Shown here: piece after piece, positions 23,019 through 32,694 of the stretch | How the letters are laid out: every line of letters starts with the position of its first letter | Numbering within the stretch: position 1 is the stretch's first letter | From: Hirsutella rhossiliensis | Lineage: Eukaryota; Ascomycota; Sordariomycetes; Hypocreales; Ophiocordycipitaceae | DNA length: 64,000 nucleotides | NCBI RefSeq assembly: GCF_020360975.1 | Contig: NW_025408682.1 | Span: 1,408,501-1,472,500, forward strand | Reading direction: 5' to 3' | Notes under the pieces: generated by a model | Seen by the model: the letters and a program-made list of their open reading frames with translations, nothing else | What the model was told of the DNA's origin: nothing | Database searches by the model: none | Made by a program: the position numbers and the translations under genes

Positions 23019-24275
23019 ATGCGCGCTTCTGGCTTCGCGGTCTTAGCTGCGGCCACCACCGCCGGTGCCGCGCGGTTTGCCATGTACTTTGACGAGTAAG
23101 TGGCACCTGAAAGGCAGCTTCAGTCCAAGCTCATGCTTTTTGGCTGCGTACAGATGGCACAAGACGACTCTTCCTTCCAAAGAGCAAACGGCCGGCGTAA
23201 ACTACGTCATCACGGCCTATGCCATGTCGGATGTCTTCACCAATGGCACCGACTACGCTCCCTTTATGCCGCTGGACCAGATCCGTGCACTTTTCGACCA
23301 GGGCACAAAGGTATGCATGTCCATTGGTGGAGGCGGGGACAAGACGGGCGGCTTCAGCGCCGCCATTGCCTCGGATGAGGCCCGTGGGAACTTTGCCAAG
23401 AATATCGCATCGACTGCTGATAAGCTGGGCTTCGACTGCGTCGGTGGGTGGTCAAATCGACATTATAAAGGAACCGCTTGCTGACCGAGGCGGCTGCAGA
23501 TATCAACTGGAAGTTCCCCGGCGGCCTCGGCGAGGAGGAGAGGAAGGGAGAGGTCGAGGCTTACCCCAAGCTCCTATCTGACGTCAAGGGTGCTCTCGGC
23601 CAAAAGGAGCTGTCCATCGCGGTGCCCGGCAATCAAAACGAAATGACGGCCTTTACTTCGGAGCAGTGCCCCAACATTGCAAAGTCGGTCGACTTCGCCA
23701 ACGTAAGCGCTTGGACTACGTGGAGAGGGTCTCGGAGAAGAACGCACGGCTGACGATTTGCCCAACAGGTGGTGTCTTACGGCTTGCAGGATCCAAGCCG
23801 CAACGAGACCAACCACCACAGCTCCGTCGAAGACTCGAAAAGCAGCGTCGACAGGTACACCCAGTGTGGTATTCCGGCTGATAAGCTGAACCTGGGCATC
23901 GCCTTTTTCGCCAAATTCAAGAAAACCGTCGGCACGTGCCAGGGGCCCCTCGGGTGCCCCATCGAGGATGCCGGGGGCAAAGACCCGGAGAAGGCGGGCG
24001 ACGTCACCTTCGAGGCCGAGAACTTGAACGGCACCACCGAGCTGTCCAAGGCCATGGAGAATGGCCAGGCCGACAACGACCGGGGCGGCCAGTGGTGGTG
24101 GAATCCCGACACCAGCAAGTTCTGGACCTGGGACACGCCCGAGTTCATCGCAAAGAAGTGTGGCGAGATAGTCAAGGGGAAGCAGCTCGGCGGCGCCTTT
24201 GCCTGGAGCTTGGGAGAGGATAGCAAAGACGGGAGCCACCTCAAGGCCCTGCAGGATTGCTTCAAGGCCCAGTAG
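23019..24275 (+). CDS. Secreted GH18 chitinase-like protein with substituted catalytic residues
   Basis: Four exons give 358 aa: 23019-23095, 23154-23443, 23500-23702 and 23769-24275. All introns are 56-66 nt, GT-AG and in phase. Residues 1-18 are a signal peptide (MRASGFAVLAAATTAGA). The GH18 barrel is recognisable: strand 3 SIGGGG (82-87), strand 4 GFDCVDINWKFP (118-129), and the C-terminal Trp block FAWSLGED. The family catalytic motif is DxxDxDxE. Here it reads D120, D123, N125, K127, so the acid Glu is Lys and the assisting Asp is Asn. The strand-6 Tyr-Asp is Y194-G195. All three changes predict loss of hydrolysis with the fold kept, i.e. a chitin- or glycan-binding lectin-like role. The spliced frame has no stops, so it looks expressed rather than decayed. 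Confidence 0.88.
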
Positions 24276-25774
24276 GTAGCGCCGCGCCAAGGCCTTTGGG
24301 AACTGTCGCTGGGCGAAATAGAATCCGGGTCTGTACGCCTTGGCCAACCGGCCCACAGGCTTGACGATCAAGGCGAGCAACGCATCCAGGCAGCGAGTAC
24401 TTGCAGCGGATGAACGACAACGTTGGCGAGGGTAAACCTTCAATTCTAAGTAAAAGTCGGTCGTTGCAAATTCCCCGCCGCCCCCTACCGCCTTTCGCTT
24501 AGGCAAGCCCCTTCCCTTTTAGCCCGTCGCTATATATATATATAAATATATATATATAGGATTGCTATAAGAATACTTGACGAAGCTGTTGCTTAGTTAA
24601 TTCTGTTCCCTTTTGCTATATTGTGCGCACCCACGGCGTGTGGCAAGGGGGCTCTAGTAGCGCGACGACTGCTTTTGCCCTCCTAGGCCGAGACCCTTAC
24701 ACACGGCCCCTTCCTACCGGAGGCCTGACTAGTAATCTCGAGCGGAGAAGAGGGCAGGTAACTTAATAAATAGGGATAGCTTCCTATACCTCTCGATAGC
24801 TCTCTATCCGTCCTCCTTAACTCTAATTAGATACCTAGACTTCCTCTACCTATTTGTGCTCTAGGATCCCTACTCATATTCAATCTATATGCCCCTGTGC
24901 CGCAAAGGGGCAAAAGCCAAAGCACAAGTGCTCCTGCATTTAAGAGATGCCATAAAGGAATCACGCTACTATATAACCATATCCGTTCCGTATCTAGGCC
25001 AGGACTATAACGCCGTTATTCTGCAGGCTGCTGCCGGTCGAATGATTGCACGCCTCTTCTATGTAGAGCTACTTTCGGTCCTGGCTTTTAATTCGTTCCC
25101 GACTGCTCTCGCGTGCGACCTCGGTGTCGTCTTTCCCCTGGCCCGCCGCTACTTGCCTTGATCACGGGCTTGCGAATCAGAACGATACGTGGATATTATC
25201 GTGGGGGTGACACCAGTCTCATTGAGTCATTTCAGAACCCTTATAACGTCAAGGGCACTCGTCCCATGTTCTGGCCTTCGCGGTTCCTCTCAAACGGGCC
25301 TTCGAGGTCCCTGTTTTAGTGGAGCGCCTTCCAGCTGCAAAAGCGGACGTTCGCTATATTATGGGATTAGAGCCACTGTGGTGGCCGCTATTGGCTTTGC
25401 GAAATATTACGCAACTGGCGTCGGTTCGCCGAAGTTGCCCCAACTGCCTCTTATAACAATGCTAGGGCCTCTTCTAGACTTGCACGCACACCCACACTAA
25501 TCTGCTCGTCGGGAACCGGACGACGCAGCAGCGCGAGGGACGCCCCGTAAATCGGCCAGTTGTCCACACCCTCGTCCCCTTGCCGCAGTGGCCGGGCATG
25601 TCCACAATCCCGCTTACCTACCTGAATACATACGCAGGCGGACGTGATGCACTGCAGCCCTGAGCAAGGCTGAAATGCACGTTGGCACGGCTCCGTACCG
25701 GGACGACGGAGCTTGAACTGGATGGAGTATATTGGACAATTGCCCTTCTAGCCGTCATTTGCGTGGACCACTAA
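24276..25774. other. AT-rich decayed DNA
   Basis: The 3' end of the chitinase-like gene gives way to an AT-rich, RIP-like stretch with a (TA)n tract. The open frame at 24889-25161 (+) has no recognisable motif. I see no gene. Confidence 0.5.
24531..24558. repeat. (TA)n microsatellite
   Basis: An alternating TA tract of about 28 bases, interrupted once by AA, lies downstream of the GH18-like gene. Confidence 0.85.
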
Positions 25775-26268
25775 TCACCCGCTCCCGGCGGACGGACGTG
25801 AGGCCGTTTCTTGTCTCATGGCCCCTTCTAGACCTGCGTCTGCATCCGACCCTCTATGCTTTTGTCGGCTCCGAATACCTGCAAGGAAGGGGACCTCCCC
25901 CGGCGGAGCATGTGAGAGTTTTATCGTGGCCGTATTGGCGAGCATGTGGTTAACGACCTCTCTTGCCTCCTCTTGCAGTGACTTGCCGCTATCGGTCTCC
26001 AACCCCCTCGCCCGTCTACCTTGCTAACAGTAGAGCAAACTCCCCAGGGCCCTGCCACGAGCTCACGCCTTGGAGGTAGTACATTTCGCTCATAGAGGGC
26101 AAAAGGAAGACGTGCGTCCCGTAGTACGCCGGTCCGTTGAACCCGTCCGGGTTAATGACCTTGCGCAGACGCTCGAAGCAAAGCACCTGCGTCAAGTAGT
26201 CACCCAAGAAGTCCATACAGACGGTGGCTTCCAGCGCGTTGATCTGCTCTGCGGTGAGCTGTGGTAAC
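25775..26268 (-). pseudogene. Unidentified coding relic
   Basis: Two adjoining minus-strand segments have protein-like composition: one contains LTAEQINALEATVCMDFLG and YYGTHVFLLPSMSEMYY (26016-26268), the next EEAREVVNHMLANTATIKL (25775-26002). A stop and a frame change separate them and neither end is complete. I do not recognise the family. The neighbouring P450 relic suggests a decayed metabolic locus. Confidence 0.4.
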
Positions 26269-26520
26269 GGTATACCGCGTAATAACGGGTGCTTAGTACG
26301 AAGTTTTGCACGGGCCTTCTATAAGATCGTAACATCTACAATAGAAAGAGTAGAAGAACTTGGCAGAACTATTCAGGGGCTCGATGACCGAAACGATAGG
26401 CTGGTTGGCCGCTAAAGCGTGCTGAGCGTTACATCCGCGGTAGAGGTAGGCGATGTCGGAGGCATCGTGGCTGAAAAGGGGGTTGCGTGCGAATTGAGAG
26501 TTGGATGCGTACGAATAGAG

Positions 26521-26885
26521 TCTCTCTTAATGAATGCTAAAGATCCCGAGACCGGCAAGGTTCTAACTGACTCTTGGGTCATTGACGAGATGGTGTCGTT
26601 GCCAATTGCAGGCACTACCTCGTCATAAATGCTCGCAATAGTGTTTTCCTTACTTCTCAAGAACCCGGAAGTCGTCGCCTAGGCACGAAAGGAGCTTTAT
26701 TTTGTTGTCGGAACCGGCAGGCTCATACATGTCCACCTATCGCAGCTCAAATATATTGAAGGTCTCCGCGAGTCACTACGACTGTCATTCGCCGCGCCCG
26801 GTTTCAATATTGAGCCCGTCCGAAGTTAAGGCCGGCATCCGGTGCTCCTAGCCAGGGGCAAATACCAGATCGCACACAACCTGCC
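26521..26885 (+). pseudogene. Cytochrome P450 fragment (CYP505/BM3-like heme-domain core)
   Basis: One frame gives NAKDPETGKVL, then the I-helix remnant (PIAGTTSS), LLLKNPEVVA, QLKYIEGLRESLRL and AAPGFNIEPV in P450 order. These match the region from before the I helix to past the K-helix ExxR, here ES-LR. In-frame stops lie at 26626, 26680 and 26827. The N-terminus and the heme-Cys loop are absent. The closest family by eye is the fatty-acid hydroxylase CYP505 group, whose members are fused to a reductase. It is a dead fragment, next to and convergent with the WSC gene. Confidence 0.72.
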
Positions 26886-26886
26886 C

Positions 26887-27276
26887 TCAACCGTAAACAT
26901 ACGTTGTGGTTGCCCCGCCGCCGCCGCAATTGACTTTCATATTACCAACGCATCCATACGGGCATCCTTTTGCTACGTCCACTTTCTTTACGCCAGACTT
27001 AACTATATGAGCCTTATTCCCGCAATAACACTCACGACCAGACCTTACGCCAGCATACTTATAACGAGCTCGCTGACACATGCCGACGCATTTATCTGGG
27101 GTCATATCTTTATAATGGAACCCATACTTAAGGTAAGGAAGTGCCACCTTCTTGCCGTTATTAGTCGCATAGCAGCCGTCAAATTTCCATTTGCCAATTT
27201 GTTTTATAATTTCAGGAGGAGCAGTAGCAGTAACAGCTACTGCAATAGTAAAAAGGGTAAAAGTTTTAGGTTGCAT
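26887..27276 (-). CDS. Small secreted WSC-domain protein
   Basis: A single exon of 129 aa with ATG at 27276. Residues 1-19 (MQPKTFTLFTIAVAVTATA) are a signal peptide. The rest is one WSC domain with eight cysteines in family order: DGCY, DKCVGMC, RECYCGN, KGCPYGC and NCGG. WSC domains bind cell-wall polysaccharides; they occur in wall sensors, oxidases and small secreted proteins. No membrane anchor or Ser/Thr-rich stalk is present, so this is not a Wsc sensor. Codons are AT-rich, unlike most genes in the window, and the gene sits in decayed AT-rich DNA; it is nevertheless intact. An effector-like role is possible but unproven. Confidence 0.8.
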   Translation of the reverse strand: MQPKTFTLFTIAVAVTATAPPEIIKQIGKWKFDGCYATNNGKKVALPYLKYGFHYKDMTPDKCVGMCQRARYKYAGVRSGRECYCGNKAHIVKSGVKKVDVAKGCPYGCVGNMKVNCGGGGATTTYVYG

Positions 27277-27411
27277 TGTAAAGTTTATAAGGAATGTAGG
27301 AGGTTTTTTCAGCTTTGAAAGAGAGAGAGGGGATTTGACACTATTAAAGAGAGAAATCTACTTAGTTAAAAGAAAGATAGTTACCTACTATTAAGTAGGC
27401 AGATTTTGGCT

Positions 27412-27540
27412 AATATTACACTCCGACTACAACCTTACATTCCGACCAGTAGTATTGCATTCCGACTACTAATATTACATTCCTACTAGTATTACATTCC
27501 TACTAGTATTACATTCCTACTAATATTACATTCCTATTAC
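27412..27540. repeat. Tandem array of about 18-20 bp units upstream of the WSC gene
   Basis: Seven irregular copies of a TATTACATTCCTACTAG-like unit, the first with CCGAC and later ones with CCTAC, lie about 140 bases upstream of the WSC start. The C/T differences between units are consistent with RIP or slippage. Confidence 0.8.
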
Positions 27541-28970
27541 TCAGCCGAAGGCTCTCACGAAGACAGCAGGCAAGTGGGCATTGATTGTGTAACAATGGAT
27601 GTGATCTGTTGTATTTTTCGTTGTGTCGGTAGCCGCTGGACGTGGCAGACTTCTTACGCACCGCCGGCTCCTCAGTTCACCTACCGAAAAAAAAAACAAT
27701 ATAAGGGTGTGTCAGACAGTTACGGCCCACACCCAGCACGACAGCGGCTGTGCAAAGCGACCTGAATGGCATCAGTCAATTGATGAGAATTATCTAAAAA
27801 ACAAGAATTGAGTGAGCGAGCTGCAGGGAATTATGCAGCTCTTTATACATAAATAAAAGGCTTGTTGCCTGCCTACGCATTCCAGGCAACAGCGGCGTTT
27901 CGTAGTAATATCGCCACTTCATGAGTAATCACTTAAGCTTGATATGCGACAGGATGACATTGCAGCTTGTGTACAGTACATCATATACCCGTTTAGAGAT
28001 ATACAGCCCTATTCAAGCTATCATTCTCTAGGCTACGCGTCGGGAAGCGTCGGATAGACAGGGTTTAGATCAACGGCGTCCTAGCCAGGCAACGGATATG
28101 TCTCCACTAATTGCTTAACGCTATTCCATACCCATTGCACTTGATCTTTCTCTCTAGACACCAATTTAGGCTTTGCTGCGTGATATAGGGGTGCAAGGGC
28201 ACTTACTTGTCCTTGCTCTGCAACAGTTCGTTGACCCTGTTATTAGAGCCGTTAGATGCTATGCTCTTAAATATAAGAGGAAGATATACATTCGCTAGGT
28301 TTCCTTTATTCTACCGACTGTTTGGTCGCCTTATGCGTCTCTTGTCTCCGATAGAGGGGTAGTGACTGACTGTGAATCTTAGAGCAATACTAAGTCTTCT
28401 AAGCTAGAGAGACATTTAGCAGCCGGTATAGATCGGCCCGCTGCCTATGTCACACTCACCTAGAGAGCCTCGTTTGTAAAGGGCTGGGTTCGCCGCTGTC
28501 CGCTGCCCTAGACCGTGTTAGCAGTTGACCCTAGTAGAGTACCGAAGTATAGATCGTAAAATAGGACTTCACACTCTGTGCGTTGGCTCACGGCGTTTAA
28601 AGAATGAACGGTCTGGTGTTGGGTCTTTATGCTTATTATTAAAGGATGTCTCACGAGAGAAATGCGATCTGCCGTTGAAGCTTTCCTTGTCTCCATCTTA
28701 GACAACAGATGAGACATATGATCAAGCCATGCAGTGACGTCTTCGACGTCTATGTATCAATGCGGGCGGACAACAGCGCAGCAACCGAGTCTTCAACAAG
28801 TGTGCATGATGGCGGAGCAAGTGATTACTGATTGGTTGAGAGCGATTGGATGTGCAGGCAGAGATCGAGGATCACATCAAGATTCTGGTTTTATTATAAA
28901 GAACCAATCATGGCCTCTGTGTTGAGTTGATCTGGAAGCTCGGCGTTCGCGGGCTCTTGCATCCTGGACT
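27541..28970. other. Intergenic, AT-rich, no gene seen
   Basis: No recognisable coding sequence. Two inverted or direct CCAAT-type motifs (near 28830 and 28903) and an AT-rich TATTATAAA near 28893 precede the next gene and could be its promoter. Confidence 0.45.
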
Positions 28971-30271
28971 ATGGCGTCACATGGGAGTTGGTGCATTTAC
29001 AAAATCATATGCACTGCCATAACTGTAGCTTTGTTTCGACTGTCGGTTGCATCGGATCTGAACCATCAACGTCCTGCTGGGCTCGATGCGTCTACTCAAG
29101 ATGCTGGCGCTTTGAATGGCTACTTGAAACTTCCCCATGGCAAGGAGGAAGGCGAAGCACGTCGGCTCAGACAGCAGTGTTGGAGTAATTGAATGCGCCG
29201 CTCACCTCTCCCCAGGCTCATGGCGCGATTGAGCCACCGAAAAGCTCGCGGCTTGTTTCCGTTCAAGTTGGTAGCGGACGCGAAGAGATTCCAGCATTTT
29301 ACGCCAACGACTCGGCCGACCATGGTGTACAGCATGTGTATATCACGTTTCATGGCAAGCACCGCGATGGAGGCGCCTACTGGGCGATGATGAACGAGGC
29401 CATCAGGAGACGGCGCGGCAAAAGGGGATACGGAACAGACCGGAATACCGTTGTAGTCGCTCCTCAGTTCCTGTCCACCATATACAACTCTGACCAGTAT
29501 ACTGGCAACCAGCTTGCGTGGACCGACCTGAATGCCTGGCAGGCCGGCAGCAGGGCAAACCACCCGCCGAGGACCAAGCTGACTCCCATTGACGCCTTGG
29601 AGGCCATCGTAGAGACGTTTGCTAACCAGACAAGATATCCCAGGATGCAAAATGTCACCGTCTTTGGCCACGGTGGTGGAGGCCAGCTCGCGCAGCGGTA
29701 TTCGGCTGTTGGCAAGGAAGCGCCGCCTCATATCCACGTCCGCTACATTCATGGCGATGCGTCAACCAGTATCTACTTCACCAAAGACAGGCCGGCAGAG
29801 CAGGGCAGCACTTCTGCGTGCAAGCGGTACAACACATGGCGGTACGGCTTTGACGAGTTCCCAGGCACGTCGGCAGGCTCCAAGACAGCCAAGGAGTACT
29901 TCCGGCGGTATATCAGTCGCGACGTCGTCTCCATTGTCGGAGTGAGGGATGTGAAGAGCAACGGCGACCAGTCATGCATGGCCAAGCTGCAGGGCGGGAG
30001 GAAGCGACGGGGCCGCAATCTGGCTTGGTACAAGTATGTCCACGCCCTGGCACAGACGGGCGAGGACGTGGACGGGTTTCCCGGGCAGTTTGACAGTCTC
30101 CCCGACTGGAGTGCGGCTTCCAACCATAGCATCAGGCTGCGTCTGACGGCTGTGGAAGATGTTTCGCATGATGCAACGGGCATTCTCGAGAGCCGCGGCG
30201 GCCAGTCGGCGCTATTCAGCGATGGCCATGTCGAGCTTGGCTGGCGGCCTGGGCATCGTGGCTCGCTGTAG
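28971..30271 (+). CDS. Secreted alpha/beta-hydrolase-like protein, nucleophile Ser replaced by Gly
   Basis: The ATG at 28971 begins a signal peptide (about residues 1-28) and a short secreted segment in one frame. The main body (about 29216-30271) is in another frame, so an intron near 29177-29244 is needed. The best phase-correct choice I see is GTGTTG...AAAAG (29177-29244); the CCCCAG at 29215 is stronger but does not keep phase. The body has a hydrolase fold: VYITFHGKH (oxyanion-side strand), VTVFGHGGGGQLAQRY (nucleophile elbow GHSxGGQ with Gly for Ser), and a late VSHDATG that could hold the catalytic His. With no nucleophile it should not be a classical esterase. The exact N-terminal join is uncertain, and a frameshift is the alternative. 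Confidence 0.65.
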
Positions 30272-30796
30272 CAGGACCATATTACATGTCCGGGGATGTA
30301 TCTGAAAGCCAATTCTTGGATGGAGCAGCCGTGGAGACTGGGCTCGGGAGAAATGAAAGGCGGAGTCGATGGCTGCCAAGGCGGCGAGACCTTGTTGGCC
30401 ACGAGAATGAGACAATTGTGCGCCCTGGGGAAGCACAAAACTCTCGGGGATCAACAGGTGCGAGCCAACAGAGCAGAAAGAGTGGCCCGGTTGACGGCGC
30501 GTAACACAACGTGGTGTGTGACGCGCCGTGATTGATTCAGGATTGCGCGGCCGGCCGCTTGAAGCGGAAATGGATGGCCGAGCGGCAGCCCACACGACGA
30601 GCTAATCACAGGACGGAGTGCCTCCCTTGCCTTGCCGGCTCGTTTGCCGTCTCCAATTTGTCTCTTACGCAAAATATTAGAAAAATAAAAGGGGAATCCG
30701 AAAACAAGCCGCGCGCCCGGGATTGGCGCAGAAGCGGGCAGCACCCACCATCCTGAATCAATATCAGCATAATCAAAACTCTCCCGCTCCACACCC
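30272..30796. other. Intergenic, promoter of the Atg22-like gene
   Basis: Nothing coding is recognisable. The 100 bases before 30797 include an AT-rich patch (AAATATTAGAAAAATAAAA near 30670) that may serve as core promoter. Confidence 0.45.
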
Positions 30797-30903
30797 ATGG
30801 CAACAGAGGAAGAACGGGACCGGCTCGGGGCCGACGACGTGGCCGCCGCGGCAGATGCGGACGGCAAGAAGGCGGGCGAGGAGGCGGGCGAGGCAGCAGC
30901 CGG

Positions 30904-30947
<44 letters not shown>

Positions 30948-32461
30948 GCGCGGCGCCGACGACGCGGAGCGAGATGCGCGCCTACTACCTCTACTACGTC
31001 GGGGCCAACGGGCTGGCCCTCTTCAACTTCGGCCCGTCGGCGCTGCAGAACCTGCTGGACCAGGCGGCGGCGGCGTCGGGCGGGCTGCTCGACTTCGCGG
31101 GCCGCCGGCGCGACGTCAACAGCATCGTGCTGCTGGCCAACGGCACGTCGTTTGCGCTGCAGGCGGGCCTGATGCTGGGCATCGGCGCCTACGCCGACTT
31201 CGGCACGGGCCGGCGCTGGGTGCTGCTGCTGTGGTCGGCGGCGGCCTACGCCATCGGGCTCGGCTGGCTGGCCGTCCACGAGCCCGGCCGGTGGCGCGCG
31301 GGCCTCGGCCTGTACATTGCCGGCCTCATCGCCTACCAGCTGACGTTGACGTACTGGACGGCCGCCTTCCCCGCGCTGGCCCGCAACACGCCGCGGCTCC
31401 GGGAGGCGCGCCGGGCCGTGCGGCGGGGCCGGCTGCCGCGCGCCGAGCTGGACCGCCGCGACGAGCTCGAGCGCAGCCGGCTCAGCAACGTGGCCTTTTG
31501 GCTGCAGTCGGTCGGCGAGGTGCTCATGCTGGCCGTCATCGTCGGCATCATGCACGGCGTCGGCGTCGACGGCAGCCCCGAGCGCAACAGCTGGGGGCTC
31601 TCGGTCCTCATTGCCTTCGCCACGGCCTGCTGGCTGGGCCTCTCGCTGCCGTGGTTCGTGCTGGAGAAGAGCCGGCCGGGGCTCCGCGTGCCGCCGGGCC
31701 AGACGATGCTGACGGCCGGCCTCTGGCAGCTGCGCGAGGCCCTGACGCACATGTGGCGCCTCAAGCAGAGCCTCGTCTACCTCGTCGGCTACTTCCTGCT
31801 GGGCGACTCGCTCAACACGACTGTCACCGTCATCGCCACGCTGCAGAACCAGGTCGTCAGATACAACACGCTGACGCTGACGTACCTGCTGCTCGTCGGC
31901 ATCGGCGCCCAGGCCGTCGGCATCGGCGCCTTCTGGCTGGTCCAGCGCCGCTTCGCCATCGGCGCCAAAGCCATGTTCAACGCCGTCATGGTCGCCATTG
32001 TCCTGCTCGACGGCTGGGGCATGGTGGGCAACTGGACCGGCCGCTTCGGCTTCCACAACCCGTGGGAGATCTGGCTCTACCAGGCCTTCTACGGCCTGTG
32101 CGTGTGTCCGTGGTACAGCTACTCGCAGATCATCATCAGCTCCGTCACCCCGCGCGGCCACGAGTTCCTCTTCTTCTCCGTCTTCAACATTGCCGGCAAG
32201 GCCTCGAGCTTTATCGGGCCCTTTATCAGCAGCGCCATCATCGACGCCTCGCCCGGCGGCCGCAACAACAGCGCCCCCTTTTACTTTCTCTTTGCCCTGA
32301 GCCTCGCCAGCGCCGCCTTCCTCTGGACCTTTCTCGACCTGGACCGCAGCGCTCGCGAGCAGGAGGCCTTTCTGGCCGAGGAGCGGCGTCGCCTCCGACC
32401 GGCCTCCGACGTGGTGGAAGTGGACGCGGGCGACGAGGGGCGTCATCGGCCGATGCCTTGA
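30797..32461 (+). CDS. atg22: Atg22-like vacuolar transporter
   Basis: A single exon of 554 aa with ATG at 30797. An acidic, Asp/Gly/Ala-rich N-terminal tail of about 55 residues precedes 11-12 hydrophobic segments. The opening YYVGANGLALFNFGPSALQNLL, the LTLTYW block, the central charged loop (about 190-220) and WYSYSQIIISSVTPRGHEFLFFSVFNIAGKASSFIGP are the Atg22/MFS signature. Atg22 family proteins export amino acids from the vacuole after autophagic breakdown. Filamentous fungi carry several paralogues, so the specific substrate is not fixed. Codons are extremely GC-rich. Stop is TGA at 32459. The 3' end lies only about 230 bases from the Helitron helicase stop on the other strand. Confidence 0.9.
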
Positions 32462-32694
32462 GGAACGAAAGGCCTTCTAACGTGCCCCGCAGACCCCGCC
32501 CTCTCCCCCCAAAAGTTCTCCGCCCCTTGATTGGTCCCTTGTGATTGGTCCCTCCTTGCCTCCCTCCTCGTTGGTCGCTGCCCTTCCCCCGGCTTCTGTT
32601 GCCTTTTCGCGTGCCTTATCCCACCACTAGGCGCCTCCCACCCTGTCTGCCGCCTGCCGACTCTTCCCGCCTGCCGAACTCTTCATCGCGTCAC

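Noticed and set aside
23500..23520. RIP as the cause of the catalytic substitutions in the GH18 protein
   Set aside because: The two G-to-A changes implied are not in the CpA/TpG context RIP prefers, and the gene has no premature stops.
30773..32446. 557-codon minus-strand frame opposite the Atg22-like gene
   Set aside because: It is the antisense shadow of an extremely GC-rich gene; the plus strand has clear membrane-protein motifs.
32627..32640. CTAG followed by T on the minus strand as the Helitron 3' end
   Set aside because: The needed hairpin just before the terminus is not convincing; the ends are left unresolved.
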